A DNA stretch of 64,000 bases from Streptomyces sp. NBC_01264 (GTDB lineage Bacteria > Actinomycetota > Actinomycetes > Streptomycetales > Streptomycetaceae). Below, piece by piece: positions 54,673 through 62,992 of this stretch. The translations under genes and the position numbers were made by a program. A model generated the notes under the pieces. That model was given only the letters and a program-made list of their open reading frames with translations, did no database searches and had not been told where the DNA came from. How positions within the stretch are numbered: the stretch's first letter is position 1; each line of letters opens with the position of its first letter. Where the stretch lies: NCBI RefSeq assembly GCF_026340675.1, contig NZ_JAPEOX010000001.1:1116001-1180000 (forward strand), in the 5' to 3' direction.

Positions 54673-54951
54673 ATGAACGCGTACTCACCTGCGGACGGGC
54701 ACGGGATCCACGCCGAAGTTGGCGACCAGATCGTCGTCGGCGGCCCCACCATCGGAAAGCCCGGCCGGGACGGCGAAGTCATCGCCCTGCACCATGAGGA
54801 CGGCACCCCGCCGTACGACGTGCGGTGGTCCGACACCGGCCGTACCACCGTGTTCTTCCCCGGCCCGGACGCCCACGTCAGGCACTTGCACGAAGAAACC
54901 GGCACGCCGCGGCACGAGGAGAGGCCGAACGGCGCAATGGCCTCCCACTGA
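54673..54951 (+). CDS. DUF1918 domain protein
   Basis: 92 aa from ATG 54673 (AAAGG 7 nt upstream); ATG 54667 overlaps the ATPase stop and is the alternative. DUF1918 motif: AEVGDQIVVGGPTIGKPGRDGEV-like stretch with GDQIVVGGPTIGKPGRDGEV and PPYDVRWSDTGRTTVFFPGP. Small SH3-like actinobacterial protein common near Usp genes; role unknown. Confidence 0.88.
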   Translation: MNAYSPADGHGIHAEVGDQIVVGGPTIGKPGRDGEVIALHHEDGTPPYDVRWSDTGRTTVFFPGPDAHVRHLHEETGTPRHEERPNGAMASH

Positions 54952-54986
54952 GTGGGAAGGCCGGGCCCCCCGGCCGGGGATACCGT

Positions 54987-55016
54987 GGGAGTGATGGCCA
55001 TCTCGCCATCACTCCC
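54987..55016. terminator. Perfect 12-bp hairpin before the kinase gene
   Basis: GGGAGTGATGGC at 54987-54998 pairs exactly with GCCATCACTCCC at 55005-55016, loop CATCTC. It would end the Usp-ATPase-DUF1918 transcript. It stops only 15 bp before the kinase start, so it could also affect that gene. Confidence 0.75.
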
Positions 55017-55030
55017 GGCCGGAGGCGGGC

Positions 55031-56755
55031 ATGAGCACAGGGGAACGGCCAAGCGGTGTTCCCCGACTGCGGCTCGACGAACTGCTGGATGAGCTCCAGG
55101 TACGGATCGACGAGGTCAGAGGTACGCGGGACCGGCTGAACGGTCTGCTGGAAGCCGTGATGTCCGTGGGCCGGGAACTCGACCTCCCGCAGGTCCTGCA
55201 AGGCATCGTCGAGGCCGCCGTCGTGCTCGTGGACGCCGAATACGGGGCCCTAGGAGTCATCGGGAACGACAAGAAGCTGGCCGAGTTCCTTCCCGTCGGA
55301 ATCAGCGACGCCCTCCGCGCCCAGATCGGAGACCTGCCCTCCGGCCACGGCATCCTCGGCGAGCTGATCCGCCACCCCGAACCGCTGCGGCTGTCAGAGC
55401 TGTCCGAGCACCCTGCCTCGTACGGGTTCCCGGACCACCACCCGCCGATGCACTCCTTCCTCGGTGTCCCGATCCGCGTGCGCGAGGACGTCTTCGGCAA
55501 CCTCTATCTGACCGAGAAGCGCGGCGGAGCCCAATTCGATGCCGAGGACGAAGCGGTCCTGTCCACCCTCGCCGTCGCAGCCGGCATCGCCATCGAGAAC
55601 GCCCGGCTCTACGAGGAGGTCCGGCTGCGCGAGCGCTGGCTGGAGGCCAGCTCCGATATCAACAGCGCCTTGCTCTCCGGAGCGCCCGAGAACGAAGTCC
55701 TTGAGGGCATGCTGGAGCGGGCCAAGGACATCACCCGCGCCGACATGGGCGTCTTCTATCTGCTCGGCCCCGCCGGTGAACTGCGAGGCTCCCTCGCCCT
55801 CGGAGAGGGAGCCGAGGCGCACCGCGGGATCGTCCTGCCCAGTACCCAGGGCACTCTCGCCGAGGCCGCACTGGCCCACAACGGCCTCGTCACGGTCTCC
55901 GACGTATCGACCGACGAGCGCGTCACCGTGCACCCCGAGCGGTGGACGGGCTTCGGCCCGGCGGTCGCCGTCACCGTCGGCACCAACGAAAGCCTGAGCG
56001 GCGTCCTGATGCTGGCCCGGAGGCGGGGTCGCCCCGTGTTCGCCACCACGGAGGTCGCCGCACTCCCGGGGTTCGCGAGCCAGGCCGCCCTCGCCCTGGA
56101 GCTTGCCGACCGGCGCCGCGACACCGAGCAGATGAGCCTGCTGGAGGACCACGACCGCATCGCCCGCGACCTGCACGACCTGGCCATCCAGCGCCTGTTC
56201 GCCACCGGCATGACCCTCCAGAGCGCCCAGCGCTTCGTCGACCACCCCCAGGCAGCCGAACGCCTCGCGCGCGCCGTGGACGACCTCGACGCCACCATCA
56301 AGATCATCCGATCGACCATCTTCGGACTCCGCGAACACGACGCCCCCGGGGAGGCGTCCAAGCTGCGCTCCCGCGCTGTCCAGGCCCTGGACGCGGCGGC
56401 TGCAGCCCTCGGCTTCGCCCCTGCCCTGCGGATGGAAGGACTGATCGACACCGACGTGCCGGCGACTGTCGCGGATGAGGTCCTTGCCGTGGTGGGGGAA
56501 GCTCTCACCAACGTCGCGCGCCATGCCGGGGCCACGCGGGTGGAGGTCTCGATTGTTGCGGCCGAAGGGCACCTGACCCTCACCGTGACAGACAACGGCG
56601 TCGGCCTGCCCGAGGGCAATCGGCGCAGCGGGCTGCGGAACCTGGCAGAGCGTGCCGAAAGGCTGAGCGGCCGGATGGAGGTTGCGGCGCTGGGTGAAGG
56701 GGAGCGGGGTACTCGCCTGCAGTGGCAGGTACCCCTGGTCCCGCCGGCGCGGTGA
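55031..56755 (+). CDS. osdK: DevS/DosS-type haem GAF sensor histidine kinase
   Basis: 574 aa; GGAGGCGGGC precedes the ATG. Two GAF domains (about 50-195 and 210-360) and a HisKA_3/HATPase module. In GAF-A, His137 (DHHPPMHSFLGVP) aligns with proximal haem ligand His149 of M. tuberculosis DevS, and Tyr159 (FGNLYLTEK) with distal Tyr171. Autophosphorylation His382 is in DRIARDLHDLAIQRLF. N box GEALTNVARHA and G box DNGVGLPEG, SGLRNLAERAE are intact. It should sense O2, NO, CO or redox through haem and phosphorylate the regulator encoded convergently at 56772. The homologue in S. coelicolor is OsdK. Confidence 0.92.
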   Translation: MSTGERPSGVPRLRLDELLDELQVRIDEVRGTRDRLNGLLEAVMSVGRELDLPQVLQGIVEAAVVLVDAEYGALGVIGNDKKLAEFLPVGISDALRAQIGDLPSGHGILGELIRHPEPLRLSELSEHPASYGFPDHHPPMHSFLGVPIRVREDVFGNLYLTEKRGGAQFDAEDEAVLSTLAVAAGIAIENARLYEEVRLRERWLEASSDINSALLSGAPENEVLEGMLERAKDITRADMGVFYLLGPAGELRGSLALGEGAEAHRGIVLPSTQGTLAEAALAHNGLVTVSDVSTDERVTVHPERWTGFGPAVAVTVGTNESLSGVLMLARRRGRPVFATTEVAALPGFASQAALALELADRRRDTEQMSLLEDHDRIARDLHDLAIQRLFATGMTLQSAQRFVDHPQAAERLARAVDDLDATIKIIRSTIFGLREHDAPGEASKLRSRAVQALDAAAAALGFAPALRMEGLIDTDVPATVADEVLAVVGEALTNVARHAGATRVEVSIVAAEGHLTLTVTDNGVGLPEGNRRSGLRNLAERAERLSGRMEVAALGEGERGTRLQWQVPLVPPAR

Positions 56756-56771
56756 CCGTCGTCAGACACAC

Positions 56772-57470
56772 CTACGGCTTCGTCGTCCCGGCGCCGTGCT
56801 CGTGGACCTGGGCGGCAATCACGGCCGCCTGGACCCGCCGCTCCACGCCGAGCTTGCCCAGCAACCGCGAGATGTGGTTCTTGACCGTCTTCTCGGACAG
56901 GTAGAGCCGCTTGGCGATCTGTCGGTTGGTGAGGCCCTCGCCGATGAGCTCCAAGACAGCCCGCTCCCGTTCCGACAAGGCGGCCAGTCGGGCGTTCTCC
57001 GGCGCCTTCGCCGATTCCGGGTCGCGCAAGGAGTGCATCAGACGGGCAGTGGTCGCAGGGTCCAGCATGGACTGGCCTGTGGCGACCGTGCGTACGGCCG
57101 AGACCAGGTCGGCGCCCTTGATCTGCTTCAGCACGTACCCGGCGGCCCCCGCCATGATCGCGTCCAGCAAGGCGTCCTCGTCGTCGAACGAGGTCAGCAT
57201 CAGACAGGCCAGCCCCGGCATCCGCGAGCGCAGCTCGCGGCAGACGGTGATGCCGTCACTGTCGGGCAGCCGCACGTCGAGTACGGCGACGTCCGGACGG
57301 AGCGCCGGCCCGCGGGCCAGCGCCTGCTCGGCCGTGCCTGCTTCACCCACGACCGTGATGTCCGGCTCTGCGTCCAGGAGGTCATGGAGCCCGCGCCGGA
57401 CCACCTCGTGGTCATCGAGGAGGAACACCTTGATCGGCGCCTCTGCGGAGGCGTTCGGAGAGTCGGACAT
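56772..57470 (-). CDS. osdR: DevR/DosR-type NarL-family response regulator
   Basis: 232 aa from ATG 57470 (AGGGGC upstream). Receiver domain: acidic pair D19/D20 in [14 protein letters not shown], phospho-acceptor Asp65 in [13 protein letters not shown], then [26 protein letters not shown]. LuxR-type [40 protein letters not shown]. The match to M. tuberculosis DevR extends over the whole length. It ends 16 bp from the stop of the convergent kinase gene. Likely binds the GGGNCC boxes of this region. No clear box precedes it, so autoregulation is not evident. Confidence 0.92.
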   Translation of the reverse strand: MSDSPNASAEAPIKVFLLDDHEVVRRGLHDLLDAEPDITVVGEAGTAEQALARGPALRPDVAVLDVRLPDSDGITVCRELRSRMPGLACLMLTSFDDEDALLDAIMAGAAGYVLKQIKGADLVSAVRTVATGQSMLDPATTARLMHSLRDPESAKAPENARLAALSERERAVLELIGEGLTNRQIAKRLYLSEKTVKNHISRLLGKLGVERRVQAAVIAAQVHEHGAGTTKP

Positions 57471-57563
57471 GATCGCCCCTGGCTCGGTCCGTGTGCTGCA
57501 CATTTCCACCCGAATTGTCTCAGGAGGACGCGCAACGCACCCTATGGCCGACCAGAAGTGAAG

Positions 57564-58202
57564 CTAGGCAGCGATAGCGCCTTCCAACTCCATCCGGACG
57601 TCCACGACACCCTCGACCGCGCGGATCGCCCGTGCGAGCAGGGGGACAAGGGCCCGATCGCTCAGCGGGCCGCGCAGGGTGACGACGCCGTCCTGTACGG
57701 CGAAGTCCAGGGTCACGCCGGGTGCCAGTTCGGTGAGCACGGTCTGGCGGATCTCCTCCCCGAGCTCCCCGTCGGGCCGCAGGAACACCTTGAGGAGGTC
57801 GCTGCGGCTGACCACGCCTTCCAGCATGCCGAGCGCGTTCACGACGGGCAGGCGCTTGACGTGCTTGCGGGCCATGATCCGGGCGGCTTCGGTGACCGGC
57901 GCGTCGGGGTGGACGGTGATCGCCGGACTCGACATGAGCTCCTCGGCCAGCACCGCGCCGGCCTTGGAGGCTTCCTTCAGCTGCTCGGGCAGCGCGGGGT
58001 CCGTCCGCCGGAACTCCTCCTTCGGCAGCAGGTCCGCCTCGGAGACCACGCCGATGACCCGGCCCTCGCCTTCCAGGACGGGGACCGCGCTGACCTTCCA
58101 CTGGTGCATCAGCTCGACGATCTCCTTGTAGGACGCCTCGCGGCCGATGGCGATGGCGGTGTGCGTCATGACGTCACTGACGGTGTAGCGGGATGCGGGC
58201 AT
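57564..58202 (-). CDS. CBS-CBS-BON domain protein
   Basis: 212 aa. CBS pair: TVSDVMTHTAIAIGREASYK with GRVIGVVSEADLLPKEEF, and LAEELMSSPAITVHPDAPVT with GMLEGVVSRSDLLKVFLR. BON domain: LDFAVQDGVVTLRGPLSDRA. Lies 26 bp after a cNMP-binding gene. The most similar protein in the window is that at 34857, which has the same neighbour, so the pair is a duplicated module. Confidence 0.9.
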   Translation of the reverse strand: MPASRYTVSDVMTHTAIAIGREASYKEIVELMHQWKVSAVPVLEGEGRVIGVVSEADLLPKEEFRRTDPALPEQLKEASKAGAVLAEELMSSPAITVHPDAPVTEAARIMARKHVKRLPVVNALGMLEGVVSRSDLLKVFLRPDGELGEEIRQTVLTELAPGVTLDFAVQDGVVTLRGPLSDRALVPLLARAIRAVEGVVDVRMELEGAIAA

Positions 58203-58228
58203 GACCGGCTCCTTCGGCATACGGACGA

Positions 58229-58693
58229 TCAGAGGAAGCTGCCGCTGCCATGGGGCGCGTACAGGTCGAGAAGGCGCACGCGGGCGGCCTGCAGCCGGTT
58301 GGCGAGGACCTGCCCGACCCAGTGGCTCAGGGCAGAGCCGAAGGCGGTATCGGCCTCCATCAACGTCCGTACGCGCGCCGCGTCGAACTCGTGCGCACGG
58401 ACGGGCGTCATCGCCTCGGCGCCAAGACGCCAGGAGTACGGCTTGAAGAGCCACGAGCAGCCGACCAGCTGGCCAGCCCCGAGGCTCTCGATGACGGCGG
58501 CGCGCCGCCCGGGCACGTGGACGTCCAAGGTCACGGTGCCGGACCGGACGATCCAGAACCGGTCGGCGTGGCCGCCCTCGCTGAAGAGACGCGTCCCCTC
58601 GTCGAAGTTGACCTCGTGTGACAGTTCCATCAAACGGGAACGGCAGTCGGCGGGCAGCGCCTCGGAGATGCGGGTGGGTGAAGGGGTGCTCAT
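58229..58693 (-). CDS. Cyclic-nucleotide-binding domain protein
   Basis: 154 aa, AGGAGG precedes the ATG. Crp-type cNMP domain: ADCRSRLMELSHEVNFDEGT, DRFWIVRSGTVTLDVHVPGR, LGAGQLVGCSWLFKPYSWRL. No DNA-binding domain, and the phosphate-binding cassette is not the canonical RxA form, so it may bind another ligand. A C-terminal helix (RLQAARVRLLDLYAPHGSG) may mediate dimerisation. Two candidate OsdR boxes lie 59-93 bp upstream. Intact paralogue of the frameshifted gene at 35530. Confidence 0.88.
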   Translation of the reverse strand: MSTPSPTRISEALPADCRSRLMELSHEVNFDEGTRLFSEGGHADRFWIVRSGTVTLDVHVPGRRAAVIESLGAGQLVGCSWLFKPYSWRLGAEAMTPVRAHEFDAARVRTLMEADTAFGSALSHWVGQVLANRLQAARVRLLDLYAPHGSGSFL

Positions 58694-58751
58694 GAACGGC
58701 CTCCTGTTCGAGTCCGTCTTAAGTCTTGGTGTTCCGGCCGGTCCCCGGCAT

Positions 58752-58786
58752 GGGCCCTGTGGCCCCGACTGTGGGCCGACCGGCCC
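58752..58786. promoter_or_regulatory. Two candidate DevR/OsdR boxes
   Basis: GGGCCCTGTGGCCCC at 58752-58766 and GGGCCGACCGGCCC at 58773-58786, spaced about two helical turns, between the divergent cNMP-binding and SHOCT-like genes. Confidence 0.7.
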
Positions 58787-58870
58787 ATGCCCGGGGTTGG
58801 TGCAGCCGGAAATCCTGGCAGCAGATGGCCGGCTCGCGGCCGTCGACCCAGTCCACCTGGTAGGTGCGCG

Positions 58871-59155
58871 ATGTACTGGAATGGCCATGGCATGGGGGCC
58901 TGGGGATGGTTCGCCATGTCCCTCACCACACTGATCGTCTGGACCCTGATCGTCGCCGCGACCGTCCTCGTGGTCCGCGCTCTCAGACGAGACGGTGCGG
59001 ACGGGCACACAGCTCCCGTGCCGCATCCGACCCCCGGCAAGGGAGCCGAGAGGCTTCTCGCGGATCGATTCGCCAGAGGCGAGATCGACGCAGTGGAATA
59101 CAGTCGGCGGCTCGCCGTGCTGCGAGCCCACGCCCCTGGACCCACGCCCCTTTGA
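58871..59155 (+). CDS. Small membrane protein with SHOCT-like C-terminus
   Basis: 94 aa from ATG 58871. Starts YWNGHGMGAWGWFAMSLTTL, one transmembrane helix (LIVWTLIVAATVLVVRALRR), then a SHOCT-type motif ERLLADRFARGEIDAVEYSRRLAVL. Common in Streptomyces; function unknown. Divergent from the cNMP gene across two candidate OsdR boxes. Confidence 0.85.
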   Translation: MYWNGHGMGAWGWFAMSLTTLIVWTLIVAATVLVVRALRRDGADGHTAPVPHPTPGKGAERLLADRFARGEIDAVEYSRRLAVLRAHAPGPTPL

Positions 59156-59263
59156 GAAACCGACGGCGGACAAGGGCCCCGGAGCCCCGGCCGGTACGAC
59201 CACCGGCTTGCCTGCCGTCAGCATTCCGGGACGACGGATGGAAGAGCTCAGCGCTGCGGACGT

Positions 59264-59382
59264 TGCGGCCGGTGGCGGGATCACCGGCAGGCGATCGACC
59301 GGGTTCTGGACCGGGTGCGGACCGGCGTGCAGTGGCGTGATCTTCCCGAACAGTTCGCCCCGTGGAAGACCGCAGGTTCTTG
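59264..59382 (+). pseudogene. IS5-family transposase N-terminal fragment
   Basis: WRDHRQAIDRVLDRVRTGVQ and WRDLPEQFAPWKTA match the DUF4096 region of IS5 transposases. No catalytic core follows and the frame is lost. The rest of the 59156-59526 interval shows no gene. Confidence 0.65.
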
Positions 59383-59526
59383 TCGCCCGGCTGGTGGAGG
59401 TGGTGCTGGAGGGGCCCGGGCCGCTCACGCTCGCGCGGACATGACGTGCTCCTCGTTCTGCGGAGTGGGCAACGAGCCCACCCCTCTCGGCTTGAGGGCG
59501 GGGCCCCGGCAGGGTCAGTGAGCGTG

Positions 59527-62226
59527 TCATTTCGTCGCGTCCGCACGCCGTGTCTGCAGGGACGCGCGGCCGGCCTCCAGGCGGGCGACCGGGACGCGGA
59601 ACGGCGAGCAGGAGACGTAGTCGAGTCCGGCCTCGTGGAAGAAGTGCACAGAGGCCGGGTCTCCTCCGTGTTCTCCGCAGACGCCGATCTTGAGGTCGGG
59701 TCGGATCGCACGCCCTTCACGGACCGCGATCTCCACCAGACGTCCCACTCCTTCGCGGTCGATCGTCTCGAACGGGGAGGTCTCGAAGATTCCCTTGTCG
59801 AGATAGGCGGAGAAGAACTCCGCCTCGACGTCGTCGCGGGAGAAGCCCCATGTGGTCTGCGTCAGGTCGTTCGTTCCGAAGGAGAAGAACACCGCCTGGC
59901 TCGCGATACGGCCGGCTGTCAGGGCTGCTCTGGGCAGCTCGATCATGGTCCCGATCGGGCAGGTCACCGGCATTCCCGTCTCGCGCGCGACCGTGGACAG
60001 CACCTCCTCCACCTCTTGCCGGACGAGCTGAAACTCCTCGACCGCGCCGACGAGCGGGACCATGATCTCGGCACGCGGATCGCCTCCCGCCCGCTTGCGG
60101 GCGACGACGGCCTCTGCGATGGCACGGACCTGCATGGCCACCAGGCCCCGTTTCACGAGACCCAGCCGGACGCCCCGCAGACCGAGCATCGGGTTCTCCT
60201 CGTGCATGCGCGTGACCGCTGCCAACAGCTCGGTGTCGTGAGGATCCTGTGTCCGGCCCAGTGCTTCGTCCCGGGCAAGGCGTACGGCCAGGTCCGTCCG
60301 GTCGGGCAGGAACTCGTGCAAGGGCGGGTCGAGCAGCCGGATGGTCACGGGCAGGCCGTCCATGGCGGCGAGGATTCCGGTGAAGTCCTCGCGCTGCAAG
60401 GGCAGGAGTGCGGCCAGCGCGGCCTCGCGGTCGGTCTCCGTGGGCGCGAGGATCATGGCCTCCACCAGTGGACGGCGGTCCCCGAGGAACATGTGCTCCG
60501 TACGGCACAGTCCGATGCCCTCTGCGCCGAACCGGCGTGCTCGGGCCGCGTCCTGCGGTGTGTCGGCGTTCGCCCGTACCCCCAGGCGTCGGATGGCATC
60601 GGCGTGCTCCATGAGTCGGTGCACCTCGGGCACACCCTCCTGCTCGGCGGCGTCCGGCGCTGGTGAGCCCGACTCGAAGTAGCGCATGACCGCGGAGTCG
60701 ACCAGCGGTACCGCGCCGAGGCGGACGAGGCCTTCGAAGCCGTCCACCGAGATGATCTCGCCCTCGGAGACGACGACATCGCCGACGGAGAACCGGCGTG
60801 CCCCCAGGTCGATGGACAGCGCCTCGGCCCCGCAGACGCAGACCTTGCCCATGCCGCGCGCCACGACCGCCGCGTGGCTGGTCTTGCCGCCCCGGCTCGT
60901 GAGCACCGCCTGGGCTGCGACCACCCCCGGGAGGTCGTCGGGCGTGGTCTCCTGCCGTACGAGCACGACTTCCTCTCCGGCGGCGTCCCGACGAACCGCC
61001 TCCGTGGAGTCGAAGACGACCGCGCCCACGGCCGCGCCGGGCGAGGCGGGAATACCGCGTGTGAGCACGGGAGCCGCGACACCTGCGTCGAACCGGGGGA
61101 ACATCAGCCGCGCCAGCATGTCGCCGTCGACGCGGGCCAGCGCTTCGTCAGTGGAGATGAGGCCCTCGTCGGCCAGTTGGGAGGCGATGCTGAAGGCCGC
61201 CTGCGCGGTGCGCTTCCCGACGCGGGTCTGGAGCATCCACAGGGCACCGTGCTCGATCGTGAACTCGATGTCGCACAGATCCCGGTAGTGCGCTTCGAGC
61301 TGCTCCATGTAGCCGCGCAGCCGGGCGAACGACGCCGGGTCGAGCGTGGCCAGCTCCTGCAGCGGTACGGCGTCGCGGACACCGGAGACGACGTCCTCGC
61401 CCTGGGCATTGGGAAGGTAGTCCCCGTACAGGCCGGGGCGCCCGGTGGCCGGGTCGCGCGTGAACGCGACTCCGCTGCCGGAATCGGAGCCGAGGTTCCC
61501 GAAGACCATGCGCTGGATGTTGACCGCTGTCCCGAGACCGTCCGGAATGTGCTCGCGGCGACGGTAGAGGCGGGCGCGCTCACCGTTCCACGACGCGAAG
61601 ACGGCGAGGATCGCCTGCCGCAGCTGCTCGGTCGGGTCTTGCGGAAACTCACTCCCCGTACGTTCGAGGATGAGGTCCTTGAACATTTCGACGATCCGCA
61701 TGAGGTCGCAGACGTCCAGGTGGGAGTCGTCCTCGACGCGGTGCTGGTCCTTGACCCGGCAGAGCACGTCTTCGAAGAGCGAGCCGTCGACGCCCATGAC
61801 CGTGCTCCCGAACATCTGCACGAGGCGGCGATAGGAATCCCACGCGAACCGCTCCCGGTCGGGAATCTTGGCCAGGCCGAGCACCGAGAGGTCGTTCAGA
61901 CCGATGTCCAGGATGGTCTCCATCATGCCCGGCATGGAGAACCTAGCCCCCGACCTGACCGAGAGGAGCAGCGGGTCGTCCACCTGTCCCAACCGTTTGC
62001 CGGCAGCCCGCTCGAGCGCCGCCAGGTGCTCGGCGACCTCGCGGTCCAGGCCGGCGGGCAGCTCACCTGCAGCCAGGAATTCGCGGCAGGCCTCCGTCGT
62101 GATGGTGAAGCCGGGCGGCACGGGCAGGCCCATGCGCGCCATCTCCGCGAGGTTCGCGCCCTTGCCTCCGAGCAGATCGGCCATGTCCCGGCCGCCCTCG
62201 GCGAAGTCGTACACGTAGGAACCCAT
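59527..62226 (-). CDS. ppdK: Pyruvate, phosphate dikinase
   Basis: 899 aa from ATG 62226, the usual PPDK length. ATP-grasp domain: LLGGKGANLAEMARMGLPVP and SVRSGARFSMPGMMETILDI. Phosphohistidine domain: SRGGKTSHAAVVARGMGKVC with His. PEP/pyruvate barrel: GIGLCRTEHMF, FGTNDLTQTTWGFSRDD and catalytic Cys in IGVCGEHGGDP. It interconverts pyruvate, ATP, Pi and PEP, AMP, PPi, allowing gluconeogenesis or PPi-linked glycolysis under energy limitation. PPDK is also encoded in the S. coelicolor dormancy cluster. Two strong candidate OsdR boxes lie 72-107 bp upstream. Confidence 0.95.
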   Translation of the reverse strand: MGSYVYDFAEGGRDMADLLGGKGANLAEMARMGLPVPPGFTITTEACREFLAAGELPAGLDREVAEHLAALERAAGKRLGQVDDPLLLSVRSGARFSMPGMMETILDIGLNDLSVLGLAKIPDRERFAWDSYRRLVQMFGSTVMGVDGSLFEDVLCRVKDQHRVEDDSHLDVCDLMRIVEMFKDLILERTGSEFPQDPTEQLRQAILAVFASWNGERARLYRRREHIPDGLGTAVNIQRMVFGNLGSDSGSGVAFTRDPATGRPGLYGDYLPNAQGEDVVSGVRDAVPLQELATLDPASFARLRGYMEQLEAHYRDLCDIEFTIEHGALWMLQTRVGKRTAQAAFSIASQLADEGLISTDEALARVDGDMLARLMFPRFDAGVAAPVLTRGIPASPGAAVGAVVFDSTEAVRRDAAGEEVVLVRQETTPDDLPGVVAAQAVLTSRGGKTSHAAVVARGMGKVCVCGAEALSIDLGARRFSVGDVVVSEGEIISVDGFEGLVRLGAVPLVDSAVMRYFESGSPAPDAAEQEGVPEVHRLMEHADAIRRLGVRANADTPQDAARARRFGAEGIGLCRTEHMFLGDRRPLVEAMILAPTETDREAALAALLPLQREDFTGILAAMDGLPVTIRLLDPPLHEFLPDRTDLAVRLARDEALGRTQDPHDTELLAAVTRMHEENPMLGLRGVRLGLVKRGLVAMQVRAIAEAVVARKRAGGDPRAEIMVPLVGAVEEFQLVRQEVEEVLSTVARETGMPVTCPIGTMIELPRAALTAGRIASQAVFFSFGTNDLTQTTWGFSRDDVEAEFFSAYLDKGIFETSPFETIDREGVGRLVEIAVREGRAIRPDLKIGVCGEHGGDPASVHFFHEAGLDYVSCSPFRVPVARLEAGRASLQTRRADATK

Positions 62227-62297
62227 GACTGCCACCAGCCTCCTCGGCGATATCGCGCTCATCTCTCACACTGGCTTGTCCCGCACCGGTTCCGAGA

Positions 62298-62333
62298 GGG
62301 GCCGGACGGCCCCACGTGGGGCCGGACGGGCCC
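62298..62333. promoter_or_regulatory. Two candidate DevR/OsdR boxes
   Basis: GGGGCCGGACGGCCCC at 62298-62313 and GGGGCCGGACGGGCCC at 62318-62333, 20 bp apart start to start, upstream of ppdK. A weaker GGGGCCGTTCGACTCC follows near 62373, closer to the divergent small gene at 62469. Confidence 0.7.
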
Positions 62334-62468
62334 TCTACCTGAGCCCTGGCCAAGCGCGCGACCACCCGCGGAGGGGCCGTTCGACTCCACGAAGGGACGT
62401 TGGGTACCTGCTCGACCACTCCCGGTATCCGGGACAGTCGGGGCGAGCACGGAAATGCGGATCCGGGC

Positions 62469-62681
62469 ATGACACGAAAGTCGGTGACTGACATGACGGG
62501 CTTGCTGGCCGTCGGCGCCATCACTTCCATCGGTCTCGGCGCCATCCTGGTGTTCGCGGTGGACTGGCAGTGGGAGAGCGCCGACCGGACACTCGTCGGG
62601 CTGATCATGATGGTCGTCGGCATGCTGGCGCTCGTCGTCGCCACGTCCATAGAGCGACAAGGAACCGGAAGGCCTTCCTGA
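62469..62681 (+). CDS. Small membrane protein, DUF6458-like
   Basis: 70 aa from ATG 62469; ATG 62493 is also possible. Two transmembrane helices (LAVGAITSIGLGAILVFAVD; TLVGLIMMVVGMLALVVATS) separated by WQWESADR, the layout of DUF6458 proteins. Divergent from ppdK across candidate OsdR boxes. Confidence 0.7.
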   Translation: MTRKSVTDMTGLLAVGAITSIGLGAILVFAVDWQWESADRTLVGLIMMVVGMLALVVATSIERQGTGRPS

Positions 62682-62992
62682 GCTCCCGACACACCCCCAG
62701 GAGGCACGGGTGGCTCGCAAGCCCACGTGTCAGGCGCAGGCCTCGGATACCGCGCCTTTCCCCACCCCCGTGAGCCAGGCCCGGCGGGCGAGTTCGACTC
62801 GTTCACGACGGAGCGCAGGCTGCCCACGCCGGCTGCCGAGAGGGCGTACGCGCCGCAGGCGCCGAGCCGGATGCCCTGGCGGGTGTATCGCGGAGAACGA
62901 CGTGCGGCTCGTCGTGTGCCGCAGCTGGAACGGTGCCCGGAGGGTACTGCGTCACGTGCACGGCGGGGCGGACGTGGACCGGTAGTTCCTGC
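62682..62992. other. Intergenic stretch without recognisable gene
   Basis: Frames on the plus strand are open but show no motif or clear ribosome site. The SulP gene ends at 62993. Confidence 0.4.
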
